Assembly (NCBI GenBank): GCA_029931535.1
Contig: JAQPZY010001558.1
Coordinates: 1,302,001-1,366,000, forward strand
From: Margaritifera margaritifera
Lineage: Eukaryota; Mollusca; Bivalvia; Unionida; Margaritiferidae
DNA length: 64,000 nt
Direction of reading: 5' to 3'
Both the position numbers and the translations under genes were made by a program. Of this stretch, positions 10,863 to 23,808 are shown one piece after another; the stretch's first letter is position 1; the number at the start of each line of letters is the position of its first letter. The notes beneath the pieces are model-generated. The model was not told the DNA's origin. It ran no database searches and worked only from the letters and a program-made list of their open reading frames with translations.

Positions 10863-12574
10863 TAATCATGTAAGGGTTTCAATCTTTCAGGTTTTCAGGT
10901 TAACAGTAAGAAACACATTACCTTAAGATTTTTAATTTGGACTCATTGGCCTATTGATTTTATTGAATGTGTACTCCAAGTGGCATGCTGAAACATTCAA
11001 CAGAACTGGCAAAACCAATATTAATGTTTTGACCATTCATTCAGCATAATACACTAACATGGATTCCTTAAAAAAAGAAGGACAAAGAAATTAGAGCAAC
11101 AGGGCTGAGCAAATCCCATCGCCCGGCATCCTGGACTATTCATTTTCAAATTCAGGCAAGTACAATTTTCCAAGTCGCTAGTCTGGGACAAGTGCTTTTT
11201 GCCTATTTTAAAAAAAGTTGGACAAGTGCCTATTTTCATGCCATAATTACTTTATCTACCTTTATCTGGCTGTTCATGACCTCTAGGTGTACTGAATGCT
11301 TGATTCTACCCCTCTTCATCCAGTATCACACCTATTGGTGGTCATTGATAACTCTTGCATGTGCCCACATTATATTACCGCTTGACTGCATATTGGACTA
11401 AGTGACTAAATTATTGGCCAATCAAAACATTTGAGACAAAACAAAACCTGTATGATTAATTAGCAGTGTTTTAAATGGCTTCCTTGTATATTGTGTTTAC
11501 TTAAACCAGATCCTCACGAACGATTCACCCTATGATTTTAATCCGGCGAATCAATCCAATTAAATTAAAGAAATGCACTAGACTGACATTAGTGTCGGTT
11601 CCCTTTATGAACTGATTAAATGGCAGTGATGATTCTTTAATTTTAATTGCTTATACAGAAGATTAACTTCCACGTCTGATATTGTGTTTGAAGTGAAACA
11701 ATGATGCTAATTAAGAAGCTGTCTCTGTTCATATTTAAAGAGCAAACTGTATTTTATGATCACTTTAGAAGTAGTTGTCAAGCAAGGTGATATTTACTAT
11801 GTGGATAAAATGAGTTTACTAAATTATTTTTTTAAGGAAGTTAATAAGGAAGGGTCAGAGAAGGAAACTTAATGTGAAAGTTGAGGGGTAAAATGTAAGA
11901 CTGCCACTGAGTGTGAGGTAACTATTTCTCCAAAGAGACATAAGCCAGACTCTTTAGCAACATAAAATGTCAAATATGACACTACTAAGAGATTGAGAAA
12001 TTTTCAGCCACATTTGGTTGATAGTTATCCCAAGATTGAATTAATTGACTCAGAAGCAAAAATGTTTTGCAATTATTGCAAACAATATCCCAAACGGTAG
12101 TGAGTAATGAAAACTGACTAATTCAGGATTAAACCAATCAAGTCTCATGACAGTTCCGGACCTCACAAGGCCTGTGCAGTTAGGAAAGTCTGAATTCCAG
12201 TAAATTTCTTTTCATTCTTGCTGATGAAGTACATGTACTGATGCTACTGTATTGGAGCAAGAAATAGTGCATGTAAAATACCAGGACATTGGAAAACTGA
12301 AAACCTCTGATGTAACAAAATGTATAATATCAACTGATGTTTTTGAAAAATTACTTTCTTTTAAGAAATAAATATGTTGTATGTTATTCTGTTTTTTCTT
12401 TCTATGGATTAAAGTGCAAACATCTCATTAAATCTTGACAAGTGATTTAAATTTGGGACAAGTGAAAAGGTAAGAGGGACAAGTGAATTTTATGAAACCA
12501 CTTGTCCTGGAAAAGTGGATGATAAAAACATTTGCTCAACATTTTTCAGAGTTAGCAGAAATATTGACCTCATC
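10863..12574. other. Spacer of the large inverted repeat
   Basis: About 1.7 kb of AT-rich DNA with no recognised gene. The word GGACAAGTG recurs (near 11187, 11220, 12455, 12477) at both ends of the spacer, suggesting that the ends are themselves remnants of a repeat. Confidence 0.4.
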
Positions 12575-12589
12575 AGTGTTTAAAGCTCT

Positions 12590-12775
12590 CAAGTTGCAAT
12601 ATAGAACCACAGTACCAGTAGTTAGCATGTCAGACTAGTGACCAGAAATTGTAGGTTTGATTCCTGTCATCCGATCAGCTCAGGTCAGCTGCCATGGTGT
12701 GTCCATGGTCAATACACTTTACTTTTCTTGACTCATCATGCTACAAACTTCACGTGTCACTGTGCTGAAAAACAC
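12590..12775 (+). mobile_element. tRNA-derived SINE inside arm 2
   Basis: The head carries GTTAGCATGTCAGACTAG (A-box-like) and AGGTTTGATTCCTG (B box) about 30 bases later. A central stretch with TCCATGGTCAATACACTTTAC is the decayed form of the CCTTGGGCAAGGCACTT core seen in the other SINE copies. A T/CA-rich tail follows. Confidence 0.6.
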
Positions 12776-14102
12776 ACACAAAAAACACCTCAAGTTGCAA
12801 TATGAGAAACAGGGAAAAAAGAAACATGGCTGATCAAATTCTAGGATTTGTATGTGATTTCTCTGTCAATTCACTATTCAGCACATGTTAGATATCATTG
12901 CAGATTTGCTACATCCTTGAGTTTGGTTACTACATAGTATGACTGCCTCTATGTACATATTACATATAGTGCCTGTAAAAAGAAATGCGTACATATGCTG
13001 AAAGCAAAGAGACAATCTTTTCATTCATATCATATTCAAATCAGTCTCTACATCCCCACTCTGCCACTCCATAACTTTACTCCACTCCATTCCGCAAATC
13101 TGCTCGATGTTTTAGTACATACCAATTTCAGAAAAGGCTGTAACATTGTGTAAGGGGATGGTGGAATATGTCTCTGCTGCAGTTCCTGGATGAGCATTCC
13201 TACATTTTGCTCAGTCAATCCATAATTTCATTGCCCAATGACTGAATAATTTTGTCTGGCATGGCATTCTGCTTTTAAGTTTTTTGCAAAATTCTTCAGT
13301 CATGTGATGACAATATAGGTCCAAATGAAGAGTTTTAAATTCCATGATCAGAAAAACTTTTTGCAAAGCATTAATTGCCACTTGAATTGTGATAAATATG
13401 TGTTCATATCCACAAAAGCATTCTCATTCTCCAGGAGAATATCCTGAGTGCACACAACAACTAGTACCGGTATACTTAGTACTTACAAGATATATCTATA
13501 TCAAAATCAAAGCTAGCATTGTTCCTTCCATTTTGGTTATAAATTTTGTGAGTGTATGTGTGTGACAGACAGACAGACATAGAACCTTTAAAATGGGGTT
13601 TTATCCAAGCCTTTTTGCTGTGTAATAAATATCATAAAACCATAGTTTGGGAGGGGGTGGTTTTATGAAGAAAAAAATCATGCTTGTGTTTTTTAAATTT
13701 TTTTCTTCATAAAATACTCCAAACTATGTTTATGTTATAGATGTAAAGATGCAAATGTTTATTTGTTCACTTTTTCATCTTTTTTCTTATTCTGTCACAA
13801 AGAATGCTTTCCCCATATATGCCCAGCATGTCTGGAAAGGGGTGGAGTGGGTGGAATGTTGCAACTGCATGTAGAGTCGTGAGCCAGGGATTCTAAATAA
13901 AATTGTATTCACGCTGTCCCCCACCCCCACTCTGAAAACAAAATCCGTTGTTGTAAACAGGGTTCCTCTGAAGGAAGAAAAGAGGGATACGTGTTCAAAG
14001 AAGCATGATAACAAATAAAAGTTGGACAAATTTAGGGACTGATCATTTAATTTTTGGGGGTGTGGAGGGAGGGGGGTGCTGGGATTTTTATATAGCTAGG
14101 AT

Positions 14103-15322
14103 ATTTTTTTAGCTCTATTGGTCATAGACCAGAAGATCTTATGGGATAGTCTGTCATCTGTCATCGGTTAACATCACTCCTCCTAAACTCCTTGAGGATT
14201 GCCTTGAAACTTTTCACACACATTCATCCCACGGTCTAGTTCATCCTATATGAAAATGGTGCCACTCAGACATCCAATATGGCCGTTACAGTGACCATCT
14301 TTAAAATCCTGTTATCGCTACTCCTGCTGAATGGATGGTCATATCAAAATGGGGTTTGCGCAAAAAAGACTTTTTATGATGTCTACTGGGTCCTAAATGA
14401 AAATGTTGCTGCTCAGATTTCCAATATGGCCACCACAGTGGCCATCTTGAAAATCTTGTTATCACTACTCCTACTTAATGAAGAGTCATATCAAGATGGG
14501 GTTTTCACCAGAAGTCTTTTTATGATGTCTAGTTTATTCTAAATGACAACGGTGCAAATCAGATATGCAATATGGCCACCATAGCAGCCATCTTGAAAAT
14601 CTTGTTATTGTTACTCCTCCAAAATGAAAAGTCATATCAACATCAGGTTTTCACCAGACGACATTTCATAATGTTTTGATGGTTCTAAATTAAAATGGTG
14701 CTGATCTGACATCCAATATGGCCACCATGGTGGCCATCTTGAAAATCTTCTTATTATTACTTTTAATTGGAAAGTCATTTTGTCATTTTGACATGGAGTT
14801 TATATCAGAAGAGTTCTTATGTTGTCTAGTTGGTCAAAAATGAAAATGATGCAAACTAACCCTTAGTGTGGACATCATGATGGCCATCTTGAAAATACTG
14901 TTGTCTCTACTCCTCCCAAATGGATGGCTATATCAGCATGAGCTTTTCACCAATAGTCGTCTTATAATACTTAGTTGGTCCTAAATGAAAATGGTGCCAA
15001 TTGTACATTCAATATGGCTGCCATGATGAATGCCTTAAAAATCTTGCTGTCACTAGTCCTCCTGAATGGATCATCATATTGATATGGGGTTTTCACTGAA
15101 AGACTTCTAATGATGTCTGCTTGGTCCTAATTGCAAATGGTGCCAATCTGATATCCAGTATGTCCATCACAGCATCTGAAAATCTTGTTATTGCTGAAGA
15201 ATATCAGAGATGGTTTCAACACTCAGCAGTTAAAAGAAAGAAATGGTCTTATCTTGAATTCCTGGACATATTTCTCACCCAGTAGAGAGTCAGTAACTTC
15301 AAGGAACTCTTGTTTCTTTTAC
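14103..15322 (+). mobile_element. Composite tandem-repeat element R1, copy 1
   Basis: It starts with TTTAGCTCTATTGGTCATAG and GATCTTATGGGATAGTCTGT, then holds about six diverged copies of a roughly 150-bp unit (words CCAATATGGCCACCA, GCCATCTTGAAAATCTTGTT, TGGTCATATCAA, GTTTTCACCAGAAG, TTGGTCCTAAATGAAAATGG). It ends with a conserved tail around GGTTTCAACACTCAGCAGTT and CTTCAAGGAACTCTTGTTTC. Two more copies with the same head and tail are at 31896-32800 and 53640-55450. There is no coding sequence; I infer a non-autonomous element. Confidence 0.6.
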
Positions 15323-15959
15323 TGCAAGATAAGTTATTTTTTGAAAGACTAATATTATGGATAGAATTGGTTATTTTAATAGCAGTAATTCTTTACCTGT
15401 TACTATTGCCATGCTCATCTCTTTATGGACACAAGTCCCCTCATCCAAGCTCATAATTCCATCCTCCTATTAGTATGGAAAGTTCTAGAAACCTAGAACA
15501 GAAAGAACACAGATCCAGCCTGACTCCCACATCATAGGCCTATGAGGATTAATCCTCCTCTTTTCCTTGGACGTATGTATGCTTACACATCTGCAAATTC
15601 GCTTTGGAAATTTGCATTCGTTTTTTTGTTCTAATGATGTATTTTGGCATTTTAATCTTATTTTCAGTATTGATCAAGTGATAATCCCCTCAGTCCTTTC
15701 AAATTTTGAGTGTTGTTTTAGCTCTCTTAAGAGTTTTGAGGAGTTTATTGCACTGTGATAATCAAGCGAGCCCAATTAAATTTATCCCATTTCCTTTATC
15801 CAGTGATAGGGTAAATATTTGCTACCCATTTTTAGTTCCAGAATTATATTTCCTCCATTCCTCAAAATGTTGCATTAGAATATTTTTATAAGTACTTGCT
15901 TTGGAAGTACATATACTAAAATTGCAATATTTGTATAATATTTTTCATTTCAGTATGAG

Positions 15960-16850
15960 ATGTTGCAGAGTGTGGGGAAGTGTGGGCACAAAAAGGTCTC
16001 ATGGGACACTCACCCCACTTGCTTAGTGTGTATTCAATGTGCATGCATGAATGGTTGTTGGTTTTGCTATTTGTGGTTCGATGAGGTTTGGGACCTTGAC
16101 ATGAGTCATCATACTCAAATGGGGAGGAAGAAAGGGCCTTATTCCTTAGCATCCGTCCTCCTTTCCTATGTTCCCTTCAATCCCTATGGGATGTGGAAAA
16201 GTGAATCTTCCTTCCCCTTCATGGTGTCATACATGCCTATGCCTTAGCCTCAAAGCAGATTGGTTGTTGAATTGTTGCAGGACACAGACCTGCTTTGCCT
16301 GCTCAGGTGGAGCCAAACTAAAAGGAGGGCAGCTAGTTCTCTTCCCCTAGATGACCTAGGAAGGATTAGAGGCATTCTTGTGCTCCTAAGAGATCTGCTA
16401 TTAAGGGCAGTCTCATCACTTCTTGTGAGGAGTCAAGGGACAAGGATATCTTTTTGGCATCCAGCTATTGAGTTCACTATCCTGCTTGGTCCCTTAAGCC
16501 TCCCCCTCCCCTCTGGATGCAGGTGCGTCACAAGTGGGAATTTGGCAGTGACCAGTCAAGACCCAGGAGCACTGGAGCTTAAGGCTGTGTGCTTGTAACC
16601 ACAGACTTTAACGCAGATCTTTTTTTGGCAGCTTCCTTCAGTCTTCTGAAGAAGGAAACTTTGTCTCCAGCTTCACTTCAGCACCTACTGGAGGCTGAAG
16701 CAAAAATGTTTAAGTATGCCTTGCCCATGTCCATGGCTCTACCAGCAGAGCTGCTCCACCTCCATAGGGATGTTGCTCTGAATACTTTGAAAGTCTTGCT
16801 GGACCACAACACTGGTCCCTCGTAGCCGCTCCTTGCCAGTCTAAGCAGAC
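15960..16850 (+). pseudogene. DIRS-like gag region, broken
   Basis: The first open stretch (15960-16247) has a His/Cys pattern, CGHKKVSWDTHPTCLVC followed by CACMNGCWFC, like the zinc-binding start of DIRS gag proteins. The next frames (16260-16825) continue without clear motifs. Frameshifts and stops separate them. The role in the family is RNA packaging; here it is inferred from position and the zinc pattern. Confidence 0.5.
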
Positions 16851-17109
16851 CAAGAAGTGAGCTCATTCCAACCGTCCTTTGGATCCTTCTCCCAATTTTT
16901 TCAAGATGATGCAGCCCCAACAGTCTCAAAAGCAACCCCAATTCAAACATCCCTATTGTCCTACTTTCACTAGATGAGGCGACCATATAATTCGTCTTCC
17001 TCGTGTCCCTGTGGGTGATCAGCTAGCCCTCTTTACAGGGGTCTGGTCAGGCATCACGGAAGATGTGTGAGTCCTTTCTACCTTAAAGGAAGACTACTGG
17101 CTTTGTTTC

Positions 17110-17640
17110 TTGGAACATCCTCCTCTTTCACGGACCCCCATCCTCTTTGACCAGTCAAAGTTGGTTCAATTAATGGAAGAGGTGAACACCATTCTGCAGA
17201 AAGGCACAGTAGAGAGAGCTTTCTATTCCCAGATATTCTTGGTGTCCAAGAAAAGCAGAAAGTTTTGGCTTATAATCAATCTTTCTGCCTTAAACAAATT
17301 TCTATGGAACGCTTTTGGTTGACTTGATTATGAGAATGGTGAACAACAAGCTCCCCTTTTATGTCTCTCCTGTCCCAGATCAGAGGGCCTGGGCAGTGGA
17401 CACCTTCAGTCTAAGGTGTGATCACCTGTTCGCTTATGCCTTCCCACCCTTCAGAATGATTCTGTAAGTGCTCCACAAAGTCAGGACCTCCACTGCCTGG
17501 CTCATTCTGTTATCCCCTCTGTGACCCCAATGGTCGTGATTGAATGATCTACTTGACTTTATGGTAGATGAACCCACGAGATTACCTCAGATGGGGGACC
17601 TGCTATCTCTTCTCCAGAATAATCCAGATTCCACACCTTC
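17110..17640 (+). pseudogene. DIRS-like reverse transcriptase and RNase H/linker remnants
   Basis: 17110-17322 carries the RT fingers motif: KLVQLMEEVNTILQKGTVER, then YSQIFLVSKKSRKFWLIINL and SALNKFL, which matches the conserved (V/I)PKK...RPVINL-x2-LN segment. After that the frame jumps to a region near 17425 with FAYAFPPFRMIL and VLHKVRTSTAW, usual between RNase H and recombinase in DIRS elements, so the RT palm (YxDD) and most of RNase H are missing. This is an internal deletion as well as frame damage. Confidence 0.75.
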
Positions 17641-17899
17641 ACACTTGGTTTATTTCAAGTGATCAATCAGCCAGGACCAGTTTTCAAGCAAAGTTGCCAA
17701 CTGCATCATTCAGGCAAGGAGGTGTTTCACTTCTAAGTTATATGATACAAAGTGGAGAATCTTCTGTGGTTGGTGCTGTAGGAAATGCATTGATCCTAGC
17801 TGTTCCCCTTTGAGTGCAGTGGCAGACTTTCTTCTCTTCCATTTTGAGGATGGAGAATTTTTGGTCTCCACCATAGGCTATAAGGCAGGTTGATAAAGG

Positions 17900-18360
17900 T
17901 TGAAAAAGGTCGTTTATGGTTTAACAGTAATTGTGAGTCCATTTCTCTCCTTTGTGAACCTGGGCTTATGGCAAAGAACTAGCTTCCTTCAGTAGCTCCT
18001 CTCCCTATTGAGATCCCCAGTCTCATTCATATCTGTGCTGGATAGGCTTATCTGCCCAGTTAGAGCTTTTTGGTTTTATTTGGCTGCTTCAAAAGGAAGA
18101 AGGAAGGGTCAGAAGCATCTTGTCCTATCTATTATGGGCTTTGCTGATATTGCAGCATCCACCATTTTCAGGTGGATCGTCCTCACTATCAAGAGAGCTT
18201 ATCAGTCCCTCATTGTAGGGACTTTTCTTTCATGAGAAAGAAATCCCATGAAGTAAGGACTATCACTGCTTTCTAGGCCTAGCTTAATCATTCTCCATTG
18301 GCGGATTTTATGAGAGCCACATTTTGGTGGTCACACACTACTTTCTCCTCCTTTTACTTT
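17900..18360 (+). pseudogene. DIRS-like tyrosine recombinase, broken
   Basis: A frame at 18008-18235 contains DRLICPVRAFWFYLAASKGR, the conserved LCPV-R-AL segment of DIRS recombinases, and ASTIFRWIVLTIKRAY. Further on, in another frame (18270-18350), ADFMRATFWWSHTTFSSFYF matches the family's C-terminal segment that carries the nucleophile tyrosine. The enzyme integrates circular DNA copies; this copy is frameshifted. Confidence 0.75.
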
Positions 18361-19426
18361 CAATCTTTGGCACATCAGAGCAAAGGCAGTTTCTCATTGG
18401 GCCATATAGTAATGGCCCAAAAAGTGGCCCAACCTTCTGCCAGATTACAGTAAGGCTAAGTACATTAGCTTTATACCAGTTTCTTGAGGCTATCAGCCTC
18501 CCTCCAAACTGGCAAATTCAGCAAGGCAATAGTGACAGGTATGGATATTCCTGCTATTAAAATTTGGTTTTTTGGGGGAGGGATCAAACTAATTTTAATT
18601 GTGTAATCCTTCCTTGTCACTATTGCAAGATTCCCTCCTCCTACCCCACTCTGATGTCCTAAACTTAGTCTAAATCCAAGTCAACGACGAAGAGTAATCC
18701 GCATGGACCTTATGACATGGGAGTCAGAATGGGTCTGTGTTCTTTCTGTTCTAGGTTTCTTGAACTTTCCATACTAATAGGAGGATGCAATTATGAGCTA
18801 GGATGAGGGGACTTGCATCCCAGAAGAAGTAAGCAAGATAATAGTGACAGGTAAGTATTACATAATTAAAATTAGTTTCACCCCACCCCCAAAACTACAT
18901 TTTCTTGTACTAATCAGAGCAAAATATTGTTTTCAAGGTAATTGGGGGCAGAAATTATTCTTTAAAAATTCCTAGACCCCCCACCACCACCGAAAATTCA
19001 ATGGTAAGTACTTTATATGTATGTCTGTGTAGCCAGAAATGTCAGATAAATAAAAAATGGAGAACAACTTGTTGCTTTAGAATGTATGCTACTTCAGCTC
19101 TATAAACTTGGTAATTATTATTGATCAAAGAAGATTAAGATTTTATCTCCTTTATCGATAGATCTAGGTTTGTTGAAGCCTTGGAAGCTGGCGCAGTGCA
19201 AAAGATAAAACACTGACACATTTTGGCATGCACATTCTATAATGTAGATCAAGTCACTTTGTAACAATTGGAAAATATTTTTGTAGTTTATATCTTACAA
19301 GAAGAAACACTTACCTTATAGATTTCTCTTGGTATCGATAATTACGTATATTGGATCTTGGCCATTCAAACATTGTCTGCGGTAAATCCTCTGCCGAAAG
19401 CTGTAAACATGCCTGTAGATTATCAA

Positions 19427-21440
19427 ACTTCTATCAAAGCCGGGTTCTTTGAATATCGCAGGTGACCCTTTGTGCTGCTTTAACTGCCACAAATATGGCT
19501 ACCACAAAGATGGCTGTAATAGAAACCAGTTTGCCGAGATGTGGGCAGAAGCGCCATAACAGATTGTACTGCACATAGAAAATCTCTTGTGCTACTTGTC
19601 AAGGTGACCACTTCTCTTACTCAAGAGACTGCCCAAGAAGAGGAAATACAACAAGTATAGCATCACAAGGGCCTGAGTTTCTCCGAGTCCAGATAGTTTG
19701 TGGAAGCCACAACTCCACTTAGCACTGCTGGCAGATCCTACATGAATATATCTATACGGGAGTAGAAACCTTCCACAAATACTGTGTATACCCAAGCAGA
19801 CATTTACATGGCCACATGGTGAAATCAAGCTTACAGTCTTGATGCCTTTAAAACTTGTGTGAGCAGACAACCAAACTGAGAATGCAGCAGATAATGCAAG
19901 TAATTAATGTGACAGTGTGACAAATAAGAAACCATACACTACTAGTGAGAAACCAGTTGGATCCAGCCCATAAAGAGAGCAACAAACCACTGACCCCAGT
20001 GGTCAGTGTAACAGTGTGACAAATGAAAAACCAAACACTACTAGGTCAAAACAGGTTAGATCTAACTCACAAAAAGAGCAGCTAAATGTTGGCCTCAGTG
20101 GTAATGCATGCTCAAAACAAACAAAGAGGAAATTAAAGAATCTACTAGACTTCCAAAGGAATCTGATGATCCTATCAAGCCCTTCAATAAATTCAGAAGT
20201 CTAGAAAGAATGGAAAGTTCAGGGCCCCCTGATACTGCACCAGGGAAACCTCTCAGAAGTCCCATACTGCCACCACATCCATAAATATGTCTGACACATT
20301 AATACAATGGAATTGCAGAGATTAATGACAAATATTTATGAAATAAGCCTTCTACTCAAAGAACATAACCCCAATAGCTGTCTGCCTTCAGGAGACCTTT
20401 TCAAAAGAAAACATTAGAGTTAATAGAACACTTGAATAACCTTGAGTTCATAGAACAATTGTATAACCTTGAAGAACTTTTCAAGAAATACTGATAAGGC
20501 TGGTGTAGGAGTTTTCATAATCATAAATAACAAAACTCCTCACAGCCCAATTATCTCAATACTACATTACAGCCATTCGTGTGTCCTTACACAAAACTCT
20601 TACACTTTGCTAAATGTATCTGCCTCCTTAGATCTGACAATCTGTGATCCATCTCTTTTATTTGACTTCTCTTGAGAAGTTGTTGATGACCTTTGTGGTA
20701 CTGGCCACTTTCCAACATACTTGAAAGGTAATATTCCTAAACTTCAAGGACTATGGCACAGATGGAAATTAAACAAGGTAGATTGAGATATGTTTCAGTC
20801 CCTCTGTGAATAAAATTTGATAGTTGATCAATTTCAAAATGTAGTGGATCTGATACTCTTATTTACAAACATACTTCAGGATGTTGCTGGGAATACAATA
20901 CCAGAAATTCCTAAATGTGTCAACAAGCCATGGTTGGATGATCTACTCTACTTGTATAGACACCATCTGGGAATGGAAAAAGGTCATTAAAAACTTCAGC
21001 ACCAATCCAAAAGCTGAACATCTGATTAAATAATGTATATGCCAAGCTAAAACTTGTTGTACCATTAAAAAGTGCACGAGGAAAACATGGAGATCATATG
21101 TCTCTAGGTTGAACCCTTGCTCCCCTATTAAACCAGCATGGAATATAAAATCACTGGCAAAAATGAAAACAGCTGTATCAAACACTTGCAGAAATCTGAT
21201 GAATAGGTCTCTGTCCTACCAGAAATTTCAAATACATTGGCAGATACATTTTCCAACAACTCAGAAGAAGAAAACTATTCTGAAAACTTCTGCCGTATCA
21301 AAAACCTGAAAGGAAAGGTTCCATTAAATTTCATATCTGTTAACACTGAAGTCTACAATATACCTTTCACTCTCAGAGAACTGTAAGACTCTCTTGATCA
21401 AGCCCATGCCACTTAAGCAGGACCAGATGATATCTGTTAG
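19427..21440 (+). mobile_element. Degenerate Jockey-like LINE, copy 2 (5'-truncated, 3'-truncated)
   Basis: This copy aligns with copy 1 from the gag zinc-knuckle region (TGCTGCTTTAACTGCCAC near 19470, like 1850) through the endonuclease start (TACAATGGAATTGCAGAGAT near 20305, like 2670) to the start of RT (CCTTTCACTCTCAGAGAACT near 21363, like 3920). It stops at about 21440. Every reading frame is broken; the longest pieces are 60-70 codons. It begins exactly where arm 2 of the inverted repeat ends. Confidence 0.75.
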
Positions 21441-21829
21441 TATGCCCCACAACAATGCCAGAAAACTGACCTACATATTAAACTTAACCTGAGCTGGACA
21501 GACAGATACAAGGCCAGGTAAAACTATATGCTCCTGCCACATTCATGGTGGGGTATAAAAGGTCAAGAGCAAAATACAACTGGCTATTGTTAATTTCAGT
21601 TGATTTTTATCTCCATCATAACAGTTGTAGTGGCATATAGTGTTATCCTTATCTGTCCATCACACCTGAATTAAGTTTTGCAGTTAGGTCATTTCAGGGA
21701 CTGTGGTGGGGTATCCGTGTTTGATGAGCACACTTCTAGTTCCAATATATGTTGCTGTATTCTTTGATAATATAGCTTTTTTCAGAGAAAAAAAAATGTT
21801 TTCACATTTTTTTTAACCTCAGTCTTTCA
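21441..21829. other. Unassigned intron segment
   Basis: No gene seen. The segment contains TATGCCCCACAACAATGCCA near its start and GTGGTGGGGTATCCGTG near 21700, suggesting a decayed element with inverted ends, but the match is weak. Confidence 0.25.
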
Positions 21830-23560
21830 AGTAGACACATCTAATACCTGAACAATAAATTTTCCTTATTTCTCTTTCTCTCATATATACTATGATACAC
21901 AGTTTTATTGCCCTTATGTCTTGTAGCAGTGTATGACACAATCTCATTAGTGTAACTATTCTTGCAGTTTTTGATGGATTGCCATGAAACTTGATAAATA
22001 TTATCATCATGACCTGAAGATGTGCATATCAACAAATCACTTTGCTCCTGCAAGCTTTGTTAGATGCATTGCCCTTTTTGCCTTGTAGCAGTATATGACA
22101 CGAGTTTATGAGAACTTGATAAATATTATGGTCATGACCTGAAGATGCCCATATGAAACAAATCACTTTGCTCCCATCATTTGTTTAAATATTATTGCTC
22201 TTTTTGTTTCATAGCTTAATGCAGTGTATGATGCAATCTCATTAACGCATCTACTCCCACAGTTTAAGATGGACTTGCCATGAAACTTGGTAAATATTAT
22301 AGTCATGACCTGGAAATGTACATATTGACAAGTCACTTCGCTCCCTTAATTTTTTTATAAGTTATTGCCCTTTATATCTAGTAGCTTAATGCAGTGTATG
22401 ATGCAATCTTGTTAGCACATCTAGTCCTGTAGTTTTTGATTGATTGCTAATAAACTTTATAAATATTAAATATTATGGTCATGACCATGAAATGTGCATA
22501 TATTTTTTTTGAGTTATCGCTCTTTTTATCTTGTAGCTTAAGGCAGCAAATGACACAATTTCATCAGCACAACTAATCCTACAGTTTTTGATGGATTGCC
22601 ATGAAACTTGTTAAATATTATGGTCATGATGTGAAGGTGTGCATATTGACACCTCACTTTGCTTTGATGTGAAGGTGTGCATATTGACACCTCACTTTGC
22701 TTTGATGTGAAGGTGTGCATATTGACACCTCACTTTCCTTTGATGTGAAGGTGTGCATATTGACACCTCACTTTCCTTTGATGTGAAGGTGTGCATATTG
22801 ACACCTCACTTTCCTTTGATGTGAAGGTGTGCATATTGACACCTCACTTTCCTTTGATGTGAAGGTGTGCATATTGACACCTCACTTTCCTTTGATGTGA
22901 AGGTGTGCATATTGACACCTCACTTTCCTTTGATGTGAAGGTGTGCATATTGACACCTCACTTTGCTTTGATGTAAAGGTGTGCATATTGACACCTCACT
23001 TTGCTTTGATGTAAAGGTGTGCATATTGATGCCTCACTTTGCTTCTGTATTATTTGTTATTCTCCTTTTTGTCTTGCATCAATGTATGACACAATCTTGT
23101 TAGCACATCTAGTCCTGCAGTTTTTGATGGATTGCCATGAAACTTCGTAAATATTATGTTCATCACCTGAAGATGTGTATATCAACAAATCACTTTTCTC
23201 CTGTAATTTCTGTTAGTTATTGCCATTTTTGTCTTGTTGCTTAAGGCAGTGTATGACACAATCACATTAGCACAACTGGTCCTACAGGTTTTGATGGATT
23301 GCCATGAAACTTGGTAAATATTACGGACATTGCCTGAAAATGTGCATGTCAACAAATGACTTTGCTCCCACAATTTTTGTTAGAGGTTATTGCCCTTTTT
23401 GTTTTAAGCTTAATGCAGTGTGTGACACGATCTTGTTAGAACAACTAGACTCGCAGTTTGTTTTGCAGTTCTTTATGGATTGCTGTGAAACTTCATACAT
23501 ATTATGGTCATCATTAGAGGATACACATGTTGGCAAATCATTGTCAATAAACTCACACTA
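21830..23560. repeat. Degenerate tandem family R2, about 180-bp unit
   Basis: About eight diverged units share GATGGATTGCCATGAAACTT, AATATTATGGTCATGACCTG, TGTGCATAT, CACTTTGCTCC and GCAGTGTATGACACAATC. The array is interrupted by the 38-bp minisatellite. It lies in the intron just before exon B. No coding potential is seen. Confidence 0.75.
22627..23044. repeat. 38-bp minisatellite with internal palindrome, about 11 copies
   Basis: The unit TGATGTGAAGGTGTGCATAT plus TGACACCTCACTTTCCTT is 38 bp and nearly identical across about eleven copies. AGGTGT and ACACCT arms, separated by eight bases, form a hairpin in every unit. It seems to have arisen by amplifying part of one R2 unit. Confidence 0.9.
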
Positions 23561-23808
23561 TTTGCAGAAGAGCTGTGCACTTTTCTTACTATAGATTCAT
23601 CTCCATCATATGTTGGGATGCATTAGGGATGGAGTATATTTATGTGAGCAAATTGCTCACCATTCCTCTAGTTTGTGTTAGATTAAAGAGACCTGTCTGT
23701 ACTACAAAGAGAGACCTGATTGGCTGAAATTAAAATCTGACTTAAAAATTAGCCAATCAGTTGTCTTAAGTCTAGTTTTAATTTTAAGATTTATGTTGTC
23801 TGTTTCAG

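Larger units (their letters stand above)
15372..18872 (+). mobile_element. DIRS-like retrotransposon 1 with inverted terminal repeats
   Basis: Inverted terminal repeats of about 185 bp lie at 15372-15556 and 18688-18872. They share, for example, CATCCTCCTATTAGTATGGA and AACCTAGAACAGAAAGAACA at the left with their complements at the right. Between them, on the + strand, are a gag-like zinc-binding segment, a reverse transcriptase fragment and a tyrosine recombinase, all broken. This order and the inverted ends are typical of the DIRS group. The element is inside arm 2 of the large inverted repeat. Confidence 0.8.
12575..19428 (-). repeat. Arm 2 of the large inverted repeat, split by insertions
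   Basis: Arm 2 consists of 12575-14045 and 19010-19428 and matches arm 1 (8799-10862) in reverse complement. The break at 14046-19010 holds a tandem-repeat element (14103-15322) and a DIRS-like retroelement (about 15372-18872). The far end stops at about 19428, where the second Jockey-like LINE begins. Confidence 0.7.

Noticed and set aside
16678..16986. A 102-codon minus-strand frame
   Set aside because: It overlaps the DIRS-like gag/RT region read on the + strand and shows no motif.
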